NCBI GenBank assembly: GCA_954871525.1
Contig: OX940865.1
Location: 13,406,606-13,470,605 of the forward strand
Length of the DNA: 64,000 nt
Source: Parietaria judaica
Lineage: Eukaryota > Streptophyta > Magnoliopsida > Rosales > Urticaceae
Direction of reading: 5' to 3'
Shown here: piece by piece, positions 39,740-51,213 of the stretch
Position numbering within the stretch: the first letter of the stretch is position 1
Layout of the letters: each line of letters opens with the position of its first letter
Translations under genes and position numbers: made by a program
The notes under the pieces: generated by a model
Databases searched by the model: none
Told to the model about the DNA's origin: nothing
The model's input: the letters and a program-made list of their open reading frames with translations, nothing else

Positions 39740-40614
39740 GAATTTATGCCGAAAGGTATTCAAGAGTGTGAATTACAAGCGGAATACCCGAGATTATTTT
39801 GTTTTTCCTGTAGAATTGTTAAGCAAGTTTGGGATGAGATCAAGTGAAGCAAGTTATGGAACACGTTAGCTTGTTCGTCCTATGATATATTGATGACCAA
39901 ATTTATAAATAAACTTGCTATCTCAACCTCAATCTCGTTTCTTTTCTGTTCTTACATTTCTTGTTTCCTTTTGATGTCAGCTTTCTTCTGTTGGCATTTT
40001 ATGTCGTTTATTTGTGTATCTTTTCATGTCGTTTTTATCAGGAGTCACGCAAATGGTTGTGCGTTGAAGAGAAAATGATAAAAATGGTTTTACTATTATG
40101 ATTTTTTTGTACATTAGCCAATATTAATTTAGATCGTAAAGTGGATGAATTTGAATATATATATGTCTGTTCGTTGGTTATGCTCTACGTGCAATGAAAA
40201 CCATCATCTTTCGAATGTTTAAAAGGACAACTAAAGAAAAACACAATAAGAAAATATTTTTTTTTAATGTATATATTAAAATAGTTAATCATATCTGGGT
40301 TCGTTGGTTATGCATTATGTGCAAAAAGATTTCGTATGGTGAAATATACAAAGTTATATGCACTTAAAAATAAAACAAAAGGCAAAAGACAAACATTCTA
40401 GTCACGTATGACGATGCACATTTATTATCCATTGTGAACTGGAATGCAAGTCAAAGTCAAAGTCAAACTACACCACTTTGGCGTCGTAAGTAGATATAAT
40501 TTGACACGTGGAGCGATGAGATTAGCAGTATTGAATGAAGAAAACGTGATTAAATTGAATTAGGAGGATAAGCATAATAAGGCGACGCTGCTAACTTTCC
40601 TTGGGCAGACGGAG
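39740..40614. other. Intergenic region between CDKD and the BCDH E1-beta gene
   Basis: Holds the CDKD 3' untranslated region and the next promoter. A ~25-bp word, gttcgttggttatgc followed by a few mismatches and gtgcaa, occurs twice (40172 and 40299) in direct orientation. No gene seen. Confidence 0.5.
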
Positions 40615-42710
40615 ATGGCAACACTCGTACGCCATGCGAGGAGGCGCTTCTCAAGCTCTGCAAAATCCACCAATCTCTACTCCGCCATCAACCAGGCTCT
40701 CCACATCGCCTTGGACTCCGATCCGCGGTATCAACTAACTGAGACATCTCATGCAAAAACCATCTCTCATCGGAATTAACGTACGTCTTGAATATTCAGT
40801 GCTTACGTGTTCGGAGAAGACGTCGGATTCGGCGGGGTTTTCCGATGCACCACTGGATTAGCCGATCGCTTTGGTGAAACCAGGGTCTTCAACACACCTC
40901 TTTGTGAACAGGGAATCGTAGGCTTCGGCATCGGTCTCGCGGCAACGGTAAGCTTCCTTCAAACTTACAGAGCTACAAGTTTAGTTGATAATAATACAGG
41001 CGATGATCACCGCAAAAGTACCTGAATTTATGGCCCTCTGAGACGGCCGCGTCCAAAGTGAAAAAAATAACGGCAAAAGGACGTAAATTTAACGATTGTG
41101 ACGCGATGCATTGTTCCGTCCAATTTTCTTGACACGGTGCTATTAGATCACACTTAAGAATAAGATATATATTTATAGATAGTGTCTTCTCTCATTTGAA
41201 TTCGATCGAGAAAAAAAAAATAGAAGAAAATGTGTCGCCTCGTATTTGTTTGTTTTGGATACTTTTGCCGCATTTTTTTTGTCACTTTGGACCCCTTTCG
41301 TCTATGTTGGTCAAAGTTTGAGTACTTTTTCTGCGATTATTCCATAGAACTATACATTGACGGTGATGGTGACAGGGTAACCGAGCTATAGCGGAAATTC
41401 AGTTCGCCGACTACATCTATCCAGCGTTTGATCAGGCATGCATTTCTCTGATCTCTACTCTACACGAACTTAGCTAGCTTCATGATCAATAAACTGATGG
41501 AAATGTCGTTGTAGATCGTTAACGAAGCCGCCAAGTTCCGGTACAGGAGCGGAAACCAGTTCAACTGCGGTGGTCTGACGATACGAGCCCCGTACGGAGC
41601 GGTGGGTCACGGTGGACATTACCACTCTCAGTCCCCTGAAGCTTTCTTCTGCCATGTTCCTGGACTTAAGGTACTTACTTCACTTGCTAAATTTGGCCAA
41701 ATGCATTATATAGACTTGTTCATGAAGTAATGAATAGGTGGTGATCCCTCGGAGTCCGAAACAAGCGAAAGGGTTATTGCTGTCTAGTATACGCGATCCT
41801 AACCCGGTCATCTTCTTTGAGCCCAAGGTGACTACCATTTTTCCAGAGACTCACTAGCTTCAATGGAACTGTGAATTGATTTTGAATTGCCGTGTCCAGT
41901 GGCTGTATCGTCTGTCCGTAGAAGAGGTCCCGGAGCACGACTATATGCTGCCTTTATCTGAAGCTGAGGTACATTCTCTGTTTATATCGACTGAAAAACA
42001 TGTTGAAAATAAATTGAAATTGCGGTGTTCAGGTGATTCGCGAGGGGTCCGACATCACACTCGTCGGCTGGGGAGCTCAGTTATCCGTTATGGAGAAAGC
42101 CTGTGTCGATGCTGAAAAGGTCGCTAATTTCTTTTTGTGGCTCTGCATCAAAATTACCATTTTTTTCTCATGTAATTATTACTTTGATTTCAGGAAGGTA
42201 TTTCTTGCGAGTTGATAGACCTTCAAACTCTGATACCTTGGGACAAAGAAACAGTGGAGGCCTCGGTGAGAAAGACGGGCAGGCTGCTAGTGAGTGATCT
42301 CCGAGTTCCAAGCTAAATCAAATGCTGTTTGTTGTTAGACACAACTAAAGACGACAATTTGGTATGCAGATTAGTCACGAGGCTCCGGTAACTGGGGGCT
42401 TCGGTGCCGAAATAGCAGCTTCAATGGTTGAGCGTTGCTTCTTAAGGGTAAGCTACGTGCCGGGTTAATGCAATTATATGTATACTGAAATATAATGTTG
42501 AGGGAATGTGACAGTTAGAAGCACCGGTGGCGAGGATATGCGGGCTGGACACTCCGTTTCCGCTTGTATTCGAGCCATTCTATCTCCCTACCAAAAATAA
42601 GGTAAGCTCACCGGCGAGGAAACGGGTGGTTAGGTTATAAAGTAACTGATTCTGATGAGTCACTGTGTATGCAGATCTTGGACGCCATCAAATCAACTGT
42701 CAAATACTAG
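40615..42710 (+). CDS. BCDH-BETA: Branched-chain 2-oxoacid dehydrogenase E1 component, beta subunit (mitochondrial)
   Basis: Eleven exons (40615-40727, 40800-40947, 41376-41435, 41515-41670, 41738-41827, 41900-41968, 42033-42119, 42194-42289, 42370-42447, 42515-42601, 42675-42710) give 339 residues. All introns after the first two are phase 0. Blocks [76 protein letters not shown] and [15 protein letters not shown] identify the E1-beta subunit (transketolase-like pyrimidine-binding and C-terminal domains). With E1-alpha it decarboxylates the keto acids of Leu, Ile and Val using thiamine diphosphate. The N-terminus [18 protein letters not shown] is a short Arg/Ser-rich mitochondrial presequence. 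Arabidopsis DIN4 is about 358 residues, so the presequence is shorter or starts upstream. Intron 3 has a GC donor (cag|gcatgc), and intron 2 holds a decayed MITE. Confidence 0.95.
40999..41343. mobile_element. Decayed TIR element (345 bp) in intron 2 of the E1-beta gene
   Basis: The left arm (gatgatcaccgcaaaagtac, gtccaaagtgaaaaaaat) pairs with the right arm (tgtcactttggac, gtactttttctgcgattat). It has the CGCAAAAGTAC core shared by the MULE-type MITEs elsewhere in the window. No clear target duplication. It roughly quadruples the size of this intron compared with its neighbours. Confidence 0.55.
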
Positions 42711-44093
42711 TAGTAGTAGTACCCTTTCTCGTGAAAATACTCCATGCATGTATGGTCAGGGCTATTTGTATATGTAAACGATGCTCTGTGTTGTGAACAA
42801 ATTTGGTCATGCTATGCATTGTAAGAAGTGGTAATTAACCAGAATGCTCTCTCAACTTGTGTAACTTTTGCAAATTATGGATATAGTAAACACACATTCG
42901 GCTGGCAATTTGCGGCTGCTGATGAAACACGACACGGTATGGGTTTAGGTCGACCTTGAATGAATCTAAGTCTAGCCGTATTGAATACAATTCACAAAAT
43001 TAAATAACAAGTGAGCACAACACGAAGACAACATAACGAGACCGGATTGAAAAAAAAAAGAAGAAGTAATGAATTTTAAATATGTTATTACGTGCTTACT
43101 GAGTGACTATATGTCCTTTTTTTTTAATACTAATTCGTTGTTCAAAATTGATGAATATTCAAAATTGTTATAAGTTCTAAAATTTTAGATTATAACTCCG
43201 TCTAAATGAATTTAGTTGTCATCTAATAATAGAAGAATCAATTATATGAGCTAAATGAGTAGGCAGGATAAAAAGGGATTAATAAATAAGGCGGATATGA
43301 GTTTATTCAAAATTAACAAAGAATGATTAAAGCATGACACAAACACAAATTTACAGAAAGAAAGAAGAAAAGAAAAGGGTAAACTCATCATTCCAAACAA
43401 AGCTCAACTAGAGATGGAAATTACACGCTTCCTATTTTTCTGCCTAACTTTATGTCGTTTGTTTGTTTTTTTTTTTTTATATGTTTCTTAGTGTCGTGTT
43501 TGCTATTTTTGTCGTTTATAAGCATCCAAGTGACGATTGATACAACCGATAAAACTGAAATTATTAATCAAATACATATAGATATATTTTATTAATCAAT
43601 TGGGATAAATAATCATCGTCCTCTGCAATTTATTTATCGTTTTCTAGATAAAAAATGCGAAAAAGCAAGAGGGTTTCCTAAACGACATGTCGTTTCGGAA
43701 ATCCCGAAGGTGTTTCTTCTATGATCAGAAATCCCCAATCTCCTCCGACTCTCAGCTTCACGGAGCCCTCTTCCAGTTACGCCTTTGATTCTCAATTCTT
43801 GTTCATTGTCCAGTAAGTAATGTACCATTGATTCTTAAAATTGAATTCTTTGAAGCTCGGATTCCGATTTCTCTTCCCCAATTCTTCGATTTCAATACTC
43901 AATTGCAGATATCATCAGTTGGTCTGTTATACTGTTTGGTTGCGTTTTAGAATTTTCTGCACCTTTTTGGAGGTATAGTTTTGGTACTTTTGCCGCACAG
44001 TTTCAACCCGTTTCCTATCATATACCAACTGTATGCTAAAATGCTTGGTTGAAATCAAGTTTGTTTGTGTGTGGAATTCAACAGAGAGAGTCC
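42711..44093. other. Intergenic DNA; dispersed repeat copy at about 42930-43350
   Basis: Part of this stretch (ctaaatgagtaggcagga, ggattaataaataag, and acacgaagacaacataacga) resembles the repeats at 13075-13500 and 58270-58735. The segment 43650-44093 is the leader of the CIR1-like gene; a donor-like site at 43813 (cag|taagt context) hints at a 5' untranslated exon. Confidence 0.4.
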
Positions 44094-45403
44094 ATGGAAG
44101 AAGGGGGCATTGGGCGGAGCAAGAAGAAAGCTGACGGGGAAGTCGACTACAAGAATAAATCCGGGACGGCGTGGAGCCACTCCTACCTCAACCAGAAGCC
44201 GTGGCATCCCCTCTCGTACCCGAACCAGCGGCGCAAGTGGATCGCCGAGCAGACCCACGCCACCCACGAGCGCCGCGCCGAGGAGGTCGCGCGCGAATAC
44301 GCTCAGGAGCAGGAGTTCTTCCGCCAGACGGCCCTCATCTCCAACAAGGACAAGGAGAAGCTCGAGATGATGCGGGCCGTCAGCTTCATGTACGTGCGTC
44401 CGCCCGGCTACGACGCCCGCCAGCCCGAGGTCGCCGAACCCAAACCCGCTCCCAAGGACGTCTTCGGCCGCTCCTTGCCCTCTGAACAAGACTTCGACGT
44501 CTTGAAAAACGCTCCGAGGTTCCCGTTCTTGATCCTCGCTCTTCTAAATGACACCCTTGAGATCATCCTCGCTAATTGTTTTCGACATCGTTCGCACCAG
44601 ATTAGAGACGGGCGTTGCTGGAAGGGCGAAACCTTTCGGAGTCGAAGTTAGAAACGTCAAGTGCCTTAGATGCGGAGCTCACGGCCACCAGAGTGGGGAT
44701 CGTGAATGTCCGTTGAAAGATGCTTTAATGCCTAACGAGAAGACCCGGCTCGAAAGAGACGACCCCTTAAAGGCCATCCTTCTTCATACGGATCCTTCTG
44801 AGGTGAATCTCGTTTTGATGCTACTATTGATAGATTCAGTTCAGTTTCTGATTTTGATTATTTGCAGCCTCTAAAATGGGAGTTGAAGCAAAAGCCGGGA
44901 ATGAGTCCTCCTCGGGGAGGCTTTAAACCTGACGATCCCAATCAGCAAATAGTTGCCGAGGAAATATTCGACGAGTACGGAGGTGATCTGATCTTTTGCT
45001 CCTCGCTCATTTCATCAACGACGTGTATGAAACTTGTTCATTGACATGGGAATGCGCGTGTACAGGTTTCCTGGGCGGGGGTGACATCCCTGAGCTGCTG
45101 CTGAGCAATTTCTCAAGCAAGCCGAAGAAGAAGAAGTCGTCGAAGAAGAGGAATGAAGAGAAAAGGAAGAAAAAGCAGAAGCGCGGTTCTTCAAGCTCGT
45201 CAGATGATTCGGAGGCTCGGCCTCGCAGGGAGAGAAGGAGGAGCAGACACGAAGACAGAGGCAGACGAAAAAAGTCATATTCGCCAGAAGAAGACGATAC
45301 ACACGGGCACGGTAGGTGGATGCAGTCGTCGCCGCCCCCGGAGAAGCATCGGCTTAAGAGAAAGCAGCAGCATAATAGTCCAAATCACAGAAGCCATAGA
45401 TAA
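44094..45403 (+). CDS. CIR1-like zinc-knuckle protein (CBF1-interacting corepressor N-terminal domain)
   Basis: Four exons (44094-44518, 44601-44802, 44868-44982, 45066-45403) give 359 residues. In order: a CIR N-terminal domain (about 36-80, KPWHPLSYPNQRRKWIAEQT with a Glu/Arg-rich coiled helix), SFMYVRPPGY, FGVEVRNVKCLRCG with a zinc knuckle C-x2-C-x4-H-x6-C (CLRCGAHGHQSGDREC), and a block HTDPSEPLKWELKQKPG then SPPRGGFKPDDPNQQIV, ending in IFDEYGGFL. The tail is very Lys/Arg/Ser-rich (KKKKSSKKRNEEKRKKK), as in splicing-associated proteins. It corresponds to Arabidopsis At3g62330 and resembles human CIR1, a corepressor and spliceosome-linked protein. A nuclear RNA-processing role is inferred, not shown. 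Antisense and +1 frames here are shadows caused by high GC. Confidence 0.88.
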
Positions 45404-46084
45404 AATAGTACGACTGAGACAGTTTGGTGTCTTATTTTGGTTTCTCGAAGCCTTAGATGAGCTAGTGTCACACATTCAAGTTTCAACAACATGTAATTCA
45501 CATCGACGACAAGTTTCTCGATCCTCAACCTCAGCAATACCAAACTTGTCGTATCTTAGTATTCACAAATTTGACACAATATCAATCTTGTCGTTTAAAA
45601 GACCTCTATTCAAACTCAAAGAAGAAAATATTTAAATCCAACAAATGAAAATATTTTATCAAGGATTTATTTTTATTGAAGTAAGGGATATTTTGTGGCC
45701 AAATACCCATATGTTACAAAATGTGTGACTTATATTTTTAATAATCTTATTTTTTGGTGGTAAAAATTCTCGATGATGTAAAAAAATGACATAAGTATTT
45801 AAGATTCTGTGAAGTTTAAAGTGGGCAACGTATGATTGTTCGTGTATTTGTCTCTTTTCACCACATATGAACTACAAGAACTTCAAAGAATTAACAATGA
45901 ACACTAAATTCTCGCGTAGTAGCCAAAACGTAGCATCGTCAATATGAGCAAAACACACTTTAAGGTAGAGAGAACAAAAAAACTTAATAACTTATGTCAA
46001 ATTTTTTGGCCTCATTGAAAGAAAGAAAGAAAAAAATCACGAAAAAATAAGATTGAAAACATAATCTATACAATTTGCAACATA
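45404..46084. other. Intergenic DNA
   Basis: Includes the 3' region of the CIR1-like gene. No other coding, RNA or repeat feature recognised apart from short A-rich runs. Confidence 0.45.
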
Positions 46085-46453
46085 TAAATATTAGGGCTTA
46101 TTAGCAAAATACTCAATTATGGTCAAACTATTTTAAAAAATACTCAAAAGTTTGATATAATTAAAGATATACTCATTTAATTTTTTATGTACAACTATAC
46201 CCTCATCATCCTCATGCTCACTGTAGATCGCTCAACACGTCAAACAAATATACCATCGACTCCTTCCATTGTTGCTCAACCATGCCTTCGATCAATTCTA
46301 CAGATTTTGATTTTGATTTTGATTTCGATTCGATTTCGATCCCTCGCTTCTCCTTGTTCGATTGTTCTATCTCCGGTTTTCGGACGAGCATTTGATTCGA
46401 TACAACATAGGTTCGTCAATTTCGAATTCTCGCAACAGTCCGATCGATCGACT

Positions 46454-46959
46454 ATGGCGGAGACAGAGACAGGGACGAGTCTCGGAAACCCTAGCGATGT
46501 CGGAGGTAGGAAGCCGAAGGTGGTAGTGATAATGGGACCCGCGGGCTCGGGGAAGTCGAAGCTGGCCATTGATCTGGCTTCTCACTTCGCCGTGGAGGTC
46601 ATCAACGCCGACTCCATGCAGGTCTACAGAGGCCTCGGTCTCATCACAAATCCCTCGCTTCGTCTTCTTACATCGTCTCAATCTCAACTTCTCAGTCTGG
46701 AAGTTTTTCTTCTTTCAGGAGTTCCTCATCATCTTCTGGGGACTGTGAATCCCAACGTTGATTTCATGGCCAAGGAGTTCCGAGATTCCGCCATTCCTAT
46801 TCGTTTTTGGATTTTCGCTCTGCAATTTTCAATATGATTTTAGCATTTCATTCTCTGATTATTAGCGAATTGAATTTTCAGCTGATTGAGGATATCTTGT
46901 CTCGTGATTGCTTGTCAGTCATTGTTGGGGGTACACACTACTATATTCATGAAGGTTGA
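46454..46959 (+). pseudogene. 5' fragment of a tRNA dimethylallyltransferase (IPT2-like) gene
   Basis: Three exon remnants: about 46454-46651 (KPKVVVIMGPAGSGKSKLAI, HFAVEVINADSMQVYRGL, LITN), 46719-46798 (GVPHHLLGTVNPNVDF, AKEFRDSAIP) and 46882-46956 (LIEDILSRDCLSVIVGGTHY then YI). These are the ATP-binding P-loop (GPAGSGKS) and following blocks of IPT2-type enzymes, which add isopentenyl to A37 of tRNA. The first exon has lost the usual block before GVPHH together with its donor; the donor after SAIP reads AT instead of GT; and a TGA (46957-46959) closes the third piece. About two thirds of the protein, including the zinc-finger tail, is absent. Confidence 0.78.
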
Positions 46960-47349
46960 AACAGAGTTTGAATTTGTCTCTGTTTTGTTCTCTGTTTCGG
47001 TTTCTTACGCATAACACCGGGAAGACGCGCTGTCGTTCTCCGGTCACCGGAAATTCAACTGCAAAACTATAAACCAAAGTCAACATAGGAATTTTCTACC
47101 AAACTATAAACCAAACTCATTCTCACTGCTTATGCGTTAGTATTCTAATGTGCAATTCATGAATATTGCCATTGTTTATCTTTCAGTTTGGATTGTGTTT
47201 ATATGGACTTTTTTGTAAAATTATGTGTATTAATTCATTGCATGATCTTTCTTATCGTAGATATATATTGATTGATAGGCTGATATGAAGTGTGGATCTG
47301 CTGTGATTGGACTTTGTTTTCATTTGAATATGTGAGAATTCGAAACGAG

Positions 47350-49410
47350 CGCCGAATCAGAGTTACACAACGTAACTGGAGTTACACTTTTGTAACTGGA
47401 GTTACACTTTCGTGAACATTTTATACGAAAAATTCAAAAATCCAAAAACTTCCTTGAAAAATATGTATGAATTTATTAAGAATTCATGTTTTTACAAAAT
47501 TAAAAATATGTGTTTACAAGTGATTAAAATTACTTATTATATTTTTAATATGATTAAATCTCATAAATGTAAATAAAATAACACAATTGTAATCTGACAA
47601 ATGTGTATGAATTTATTAAGAATTCATGTTTTTACACAATTGTGAAAACTATAGTTACACTAATGTAACTCTCGTTACATAAATGTAACTACAGTTACAC
47701 TTGTGTCACAGGAGGTAAATAAATGTAACTACAATTACACTTGTGTAAGTGGAGTTACATAAGTGTAACTAAAGTTATTATTTCAAAATTGATATTTATA
47801 TAATAATTTTGAAAATTACAATTGTTACATGGTAATTTGGTAGTTACGAATCATATGTGTTTACAAGTGATTAAAATTACTTACTATACGCTTAATATGA
47901 TTAAATCTCGTAAATGTAAATATAAAAACACAATTGTAATCTGACAAATGTGTATGAATTTATTAAGAATTCATGTTTTTACACAATTGTGAAAACTATA
48001 GTCACACTTGTGTAACTTTCGTTACATAAATGTAACTACACTCACACTTGTGTAACTGGAGGTACATAAATGTAACTACAGTTACACTTGTGTAACTGGA
48101 GTTACATAAGTGTAACTATAGTTACACTTACGTAACTCTCGTTACATAAATGTAACTACAGTTACACTTGTGAAACAGGAGGTAAATAAATGTAACTACA
48201 GTTACACCTGTGTAACTGGAGTTACGTAAGTGTAACTGGAGTTACATAAGTGTAATTATAGTTACACTAATGTAACTCTCGTTACATAAATGTAAATACA
48301 GTTACACTTGTGTAACACGAGGTAAATAAATGTAACTACAATTACACTTGTGTAAGTGGAGTTACATAAGTGTAACTGGAGTTACATAAGTGTAACTATA
48401 GTTACACTAATGTCACTTTCGTTACATAAATGTAACTACAGTTACACTTGTGTAACAAGAGGTAAATAATGTATTTGAACGTGTCGGTTTCGTATTTGAA
48501 TATGAAGCCTAGTGACCCGGTTCTCTCCGTGCCGCTCGATCTCGAAGAGTACGTCGCCGATTTTATGTTCGTCGAATTCTCCGGCTTGACGCAAGGGAGC
48601 ACGGAGAGTACATTGGGTAACTGGGGTTACACTTATGTAACTAAAGTTACATTTGGGTAACTACAGTTACACTTATGTAACTAAAGTTACATTGTGGTAA
48701 CTACAGTTACACTTGGGTAACTGCAGTTACACTTATGTAACTAAAGTTACTAAAGTTAAATTTGGGTAACTACAGTTACACTTGGGTAACAAGAGTTACA
48801 CTTATGTAACTAAAGTTACATTTGGGTAAGTATAGTTACACTTGGGTAAATTCAGTTACACTTGTGTAACTAAAGTTACTAAAATTACATTTGGGTAACT
48901 ACAGTTACACTTATGTAACTGGAGTTACACTTATGTAACTGGAGTTACACTTATGTAACTAAAGTTACTAAAATTACATTTGGGTAACTACAATTACACT
49001 TGGGTAACTGCAGTTACGCTTATGTAACTAAAGTTACATTTGGGTAACCAAGTTACACTTGGGTAACAAGAGTTACACTTATGTAACTAAAGTTACAAAA
49101 ATTACATTTGGGTAACTACAGTTACACTTGGGTAACTGCTGTTACACTTACGTAACTAAAGTCACTAAAATTATATTTGGGTAACTGCAGTTACACTTAT
49201 GTAACTGGAGTTACACTTATGTAACTAAAGTTACACTTGGGTAACTGGAATTACATTTATATAACTGGAGTTACACTTATGTAACTAAAGTTACATTTGG
49301 GTAACAAGAGTTACACTTGGGTAACAAGAGTTACACTTATGTAACTAAAGTTACATTTGGGTAAGTACATTTACACTAATGTAACTTATGTAACTTTAGT
49401 TACATTAACG
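47350..49410. repeat. GTTAC/GTAAC minisatellite (~2 kb)
   Basis: Tandem variants of gttacacttgtgtaactgg and agttacataagtgtaact, with unit length near 18-20 bases. Because GTTAC and GTAAC alternate, most units are themselves near-palindromes. Monomer types change along the array: acttgtgtaac dominates before 48,470 and acttgggtaac or acttatgtaac after 48,610. It is interrupted by a unique GC-rich piece at 48469-48610. Confidence 0.95.
48469..48612 (+). other. Unidentified gene-like fragment inside the GTTAC array
   Basis: A GC-richer island with non-repeat codons reads YLNVSVSYLNMKPSDPVLSV then PLDLEEYVADFMFVEFSGL then TQGSTEST on the plus strand, with no stop. Base composition and third-position bias look like coding sequence, in contrast to the AT-rich repeats on both sides. 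I do not recognise the family. It may be a further captured exon. Confidence 0.45.
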
Positions 49411-49975
49411 TATTTTATGCATGTTACACCTTTTAGCCTGATTAGAAGAGGCTTGACAAGATAGGAAAATAATGTAATTTCAACCATTTACTCCATCATA
49501 AAGCAGTAACTTAATTATAAGGGTTATAATAAATAAGTCAGTAATGACAATTTAAAGAGTACATAATGTTGTTTCAGGTAAAAAAAAAAAGCATTCTTTA
49601 TGCCTTAGTTATAACGATCCTTATATATTTGGTTTTCTATAGTGTGTTAATAACACTACACCACTTGATGAGTCATTTAAACGGCCGTTGATGGAAAGAA
49701 AAGAACGACATATTATAGCATGTCATAAAGTAGCACAGCCAATTCATCGCAAGCAAGCTATAAAGACAATATCAAGCCATAAACATAAGGGAAAAAAATG
49801 GAGTTTTGACACAATTTCATCTGTAGAATAAAATCAATGCACATTGAAGTGGAAATCTTAAAATGGGAAGGATAATGATAATAGTGAAGAATAAGAATAT
49901 TGAAAAATAAAATAAAATAAATAAAATGTATTGAGTGATCATGGGAGCCATGAACTGAACCACCTGGGCTCCTCT

Positions 49976-50803
49976 TTAGCTCGCCACCATGACCGTCAAG
50001 TCAACATCGGCAGTCATTCTGTGCGGACCACGTGAAAGCGGCACGTGCACCACGAACTCCCGCTCGCTCTCGTTCCGCTCCTTCAGTTCCCGCTCTCGCC
50101 GCTCCTCCTCCACCACCTCCTCCTTTTCCTCATCGAACAGAACCTCCCGCGCCATGGCCGCCACTTCCCCGCTCTTCACCGCCCGCCTTGCCTCCACCCG
50201 AATCTCCTCCATCCTCTGCCACTCTCCTGCGGCCCTCATTCGCTCCTCCGCCGGCGCCTCCACGCGGTCCAGGACCCCGTCCTCGTCGTCGCGGTACCCG
50301 TAGTAGCTCGCGTCGATCCGCTTGTAGATGTCGTAGCGCGTGCGCCGCTTCCGCAACTCCAGCGGCTTCTCGAAGAGCTCGTGCACGCCGGGGAGCTTCT
50401 TCACCGCGCCAAAGTATCGGTAGCCCGCACCGCGGCCGCCTGGGTTGGGGACGTCGACGATGTTGCCGTCGAGGTCGGTCATCTTGGAGGAGTACTTGGC
50501 GTAGTTGGCGCCGCCGAGCTCGACGATGCGGCGCTCCCAGTGGGCCTTCTCGCGGATGAGCTTGTTGATCTCGTCGTTGAGGTCACAGAGGCAGTGCTCG
50601 CCGAGGCCCTCGTTCTGGATCTCGGCGACTTTGCGGCCGATCTCGCGGAGGATCTGCTGGCGCCACTTGTCGGCGTCGGTGAGGTCGCGGCACTCGGAGG
50701 CCAGGAAGGGGCGGCGCTCCTTGGGCTTCTTCTCCTCCTCCTCCTCCTTCATGGTGATGAAGCGGTTGAGCATGGACTGTACTTTCTCCTCGTTACGAGC
50801 CAT
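49976..50803 (-). CDS. ISY1: Pre-mRNA-splicing factor ISY1 homolog
   Basis: An intronless frame of 275 residues. It opens with the invariant MARNEEKVQSMLNRFITMKE, followed by KPKERRPFLASECRDLTDAD, KWRQQILREIGRKVAEIQNE, GLGEHCLCDLNDEINKLIRE, WERRIVELGG, PNPGGRGAGYRYFGAVKKLP and a Glu/Arg-rich coiled helix near 200-245. This is the ISY1 family (human 285, Arabidopsis about 300 residues). ISY1 belongs to the Prp19/NineTeen complex and helps remodel the catalytic spliceosome between the two splicing steps. The tail is slightly shorter than usual, but no block is missing and there is no frame break. It is far more GC-rich than its surroundings, which produces long antisense frames. It lies inside the TIR-bounded unit at 46094-51020, so it is either a captured full gene or a copy driven from the TIR. 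Confidence 0.92.
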   Translation of the reverse strand: MARNEEKVQSMLNRFITMKEEEEEKKPKERRPFLASECRDLTDADKWRQQILREIGRKVAEIQNEGLGEHCLCDLNDEINKLIREKAHWERRIVELGGANYAKYSSKMTDLDGNIVDVPNPGGRGAGYRYFGAVKKLPGVHELFEKPLELRKRRTRYDIYKRIDASYYGYRDDEDGVLDRVEAPAEERMRAAGEWQRMEEIRVEARRAVKSGEVAAMAREVLFDEEKEEVVEEERRERELKERNESEREFVVHVPLSRGPHRMTADVDLTVMVAS

Positions 50804-51213
50804 GGTCGCCGGACTGGTCGGAACTCCGGCGAAGGTTCTGGTTCGAAACCCTAACTAGGGAATGGGGGAGAGATTGGCGAAGAAGACGACTCTGTGAGTG
50901 GGCTTTTTGTGGGGGTATTTTTGGAAAATAAACTTTAAAATGAGTATGATTTGGATTAATTAAACCTTGAGTATTTTTTGAAATAGTTTGACTCTAATTG
51001 AGTATTTTGCTAATAAGCCCTAAATATTTTTGCCGTAGACTATCTTTTCTTCAAAACTACGTGTCGTTTCCTTTTAAAAAAACTATGTGTCGTTTTGATT
51101 TGCTCGATCCGACCGGCCAGACCCGGATCTATCCGACCCGGTTAGCGACGGGAAGCAAGGAGGAATTGTGCAGTTCGAGATTTGGGCAATATTTTTTTTC
51201 TGGTGCAAAAAAA

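Larger units (their letters stand above)
46094..51020. mobile_element. Pack-MULE-like element (4,927 bp) enclosing an IPT relic, GTTAC array and the ISY1 gene
   Basis: The left end (gggcttattagcaaaatact, caatta, gtcaaactattt, aaaaaatactcaa, atactcattttaa) is inverted at the right end over about 90-110 bases, with identity that I judge near 80 percent. The first 26 bases are identical. The 9-bp flanks taaatatta (46085-46093) and taaatattt (51021-51029) form a target duplication with one mismatch. No transposase is present. IPT exons start about 360 bases inside the left TIR and read right; ISY1 starts about 220 bases inside the right TIR and reads left. TIR style and duplication length point to the Mutator superfamily. 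Confidence 0.75.

Noticed and set aside
50032..50858. Three long plus-strand frames opposite ISY1
   Set aside because: GC-rich antisense shadows of ISY1; compositionally biased (Pro/Arg or Leu/Val) and without family features.
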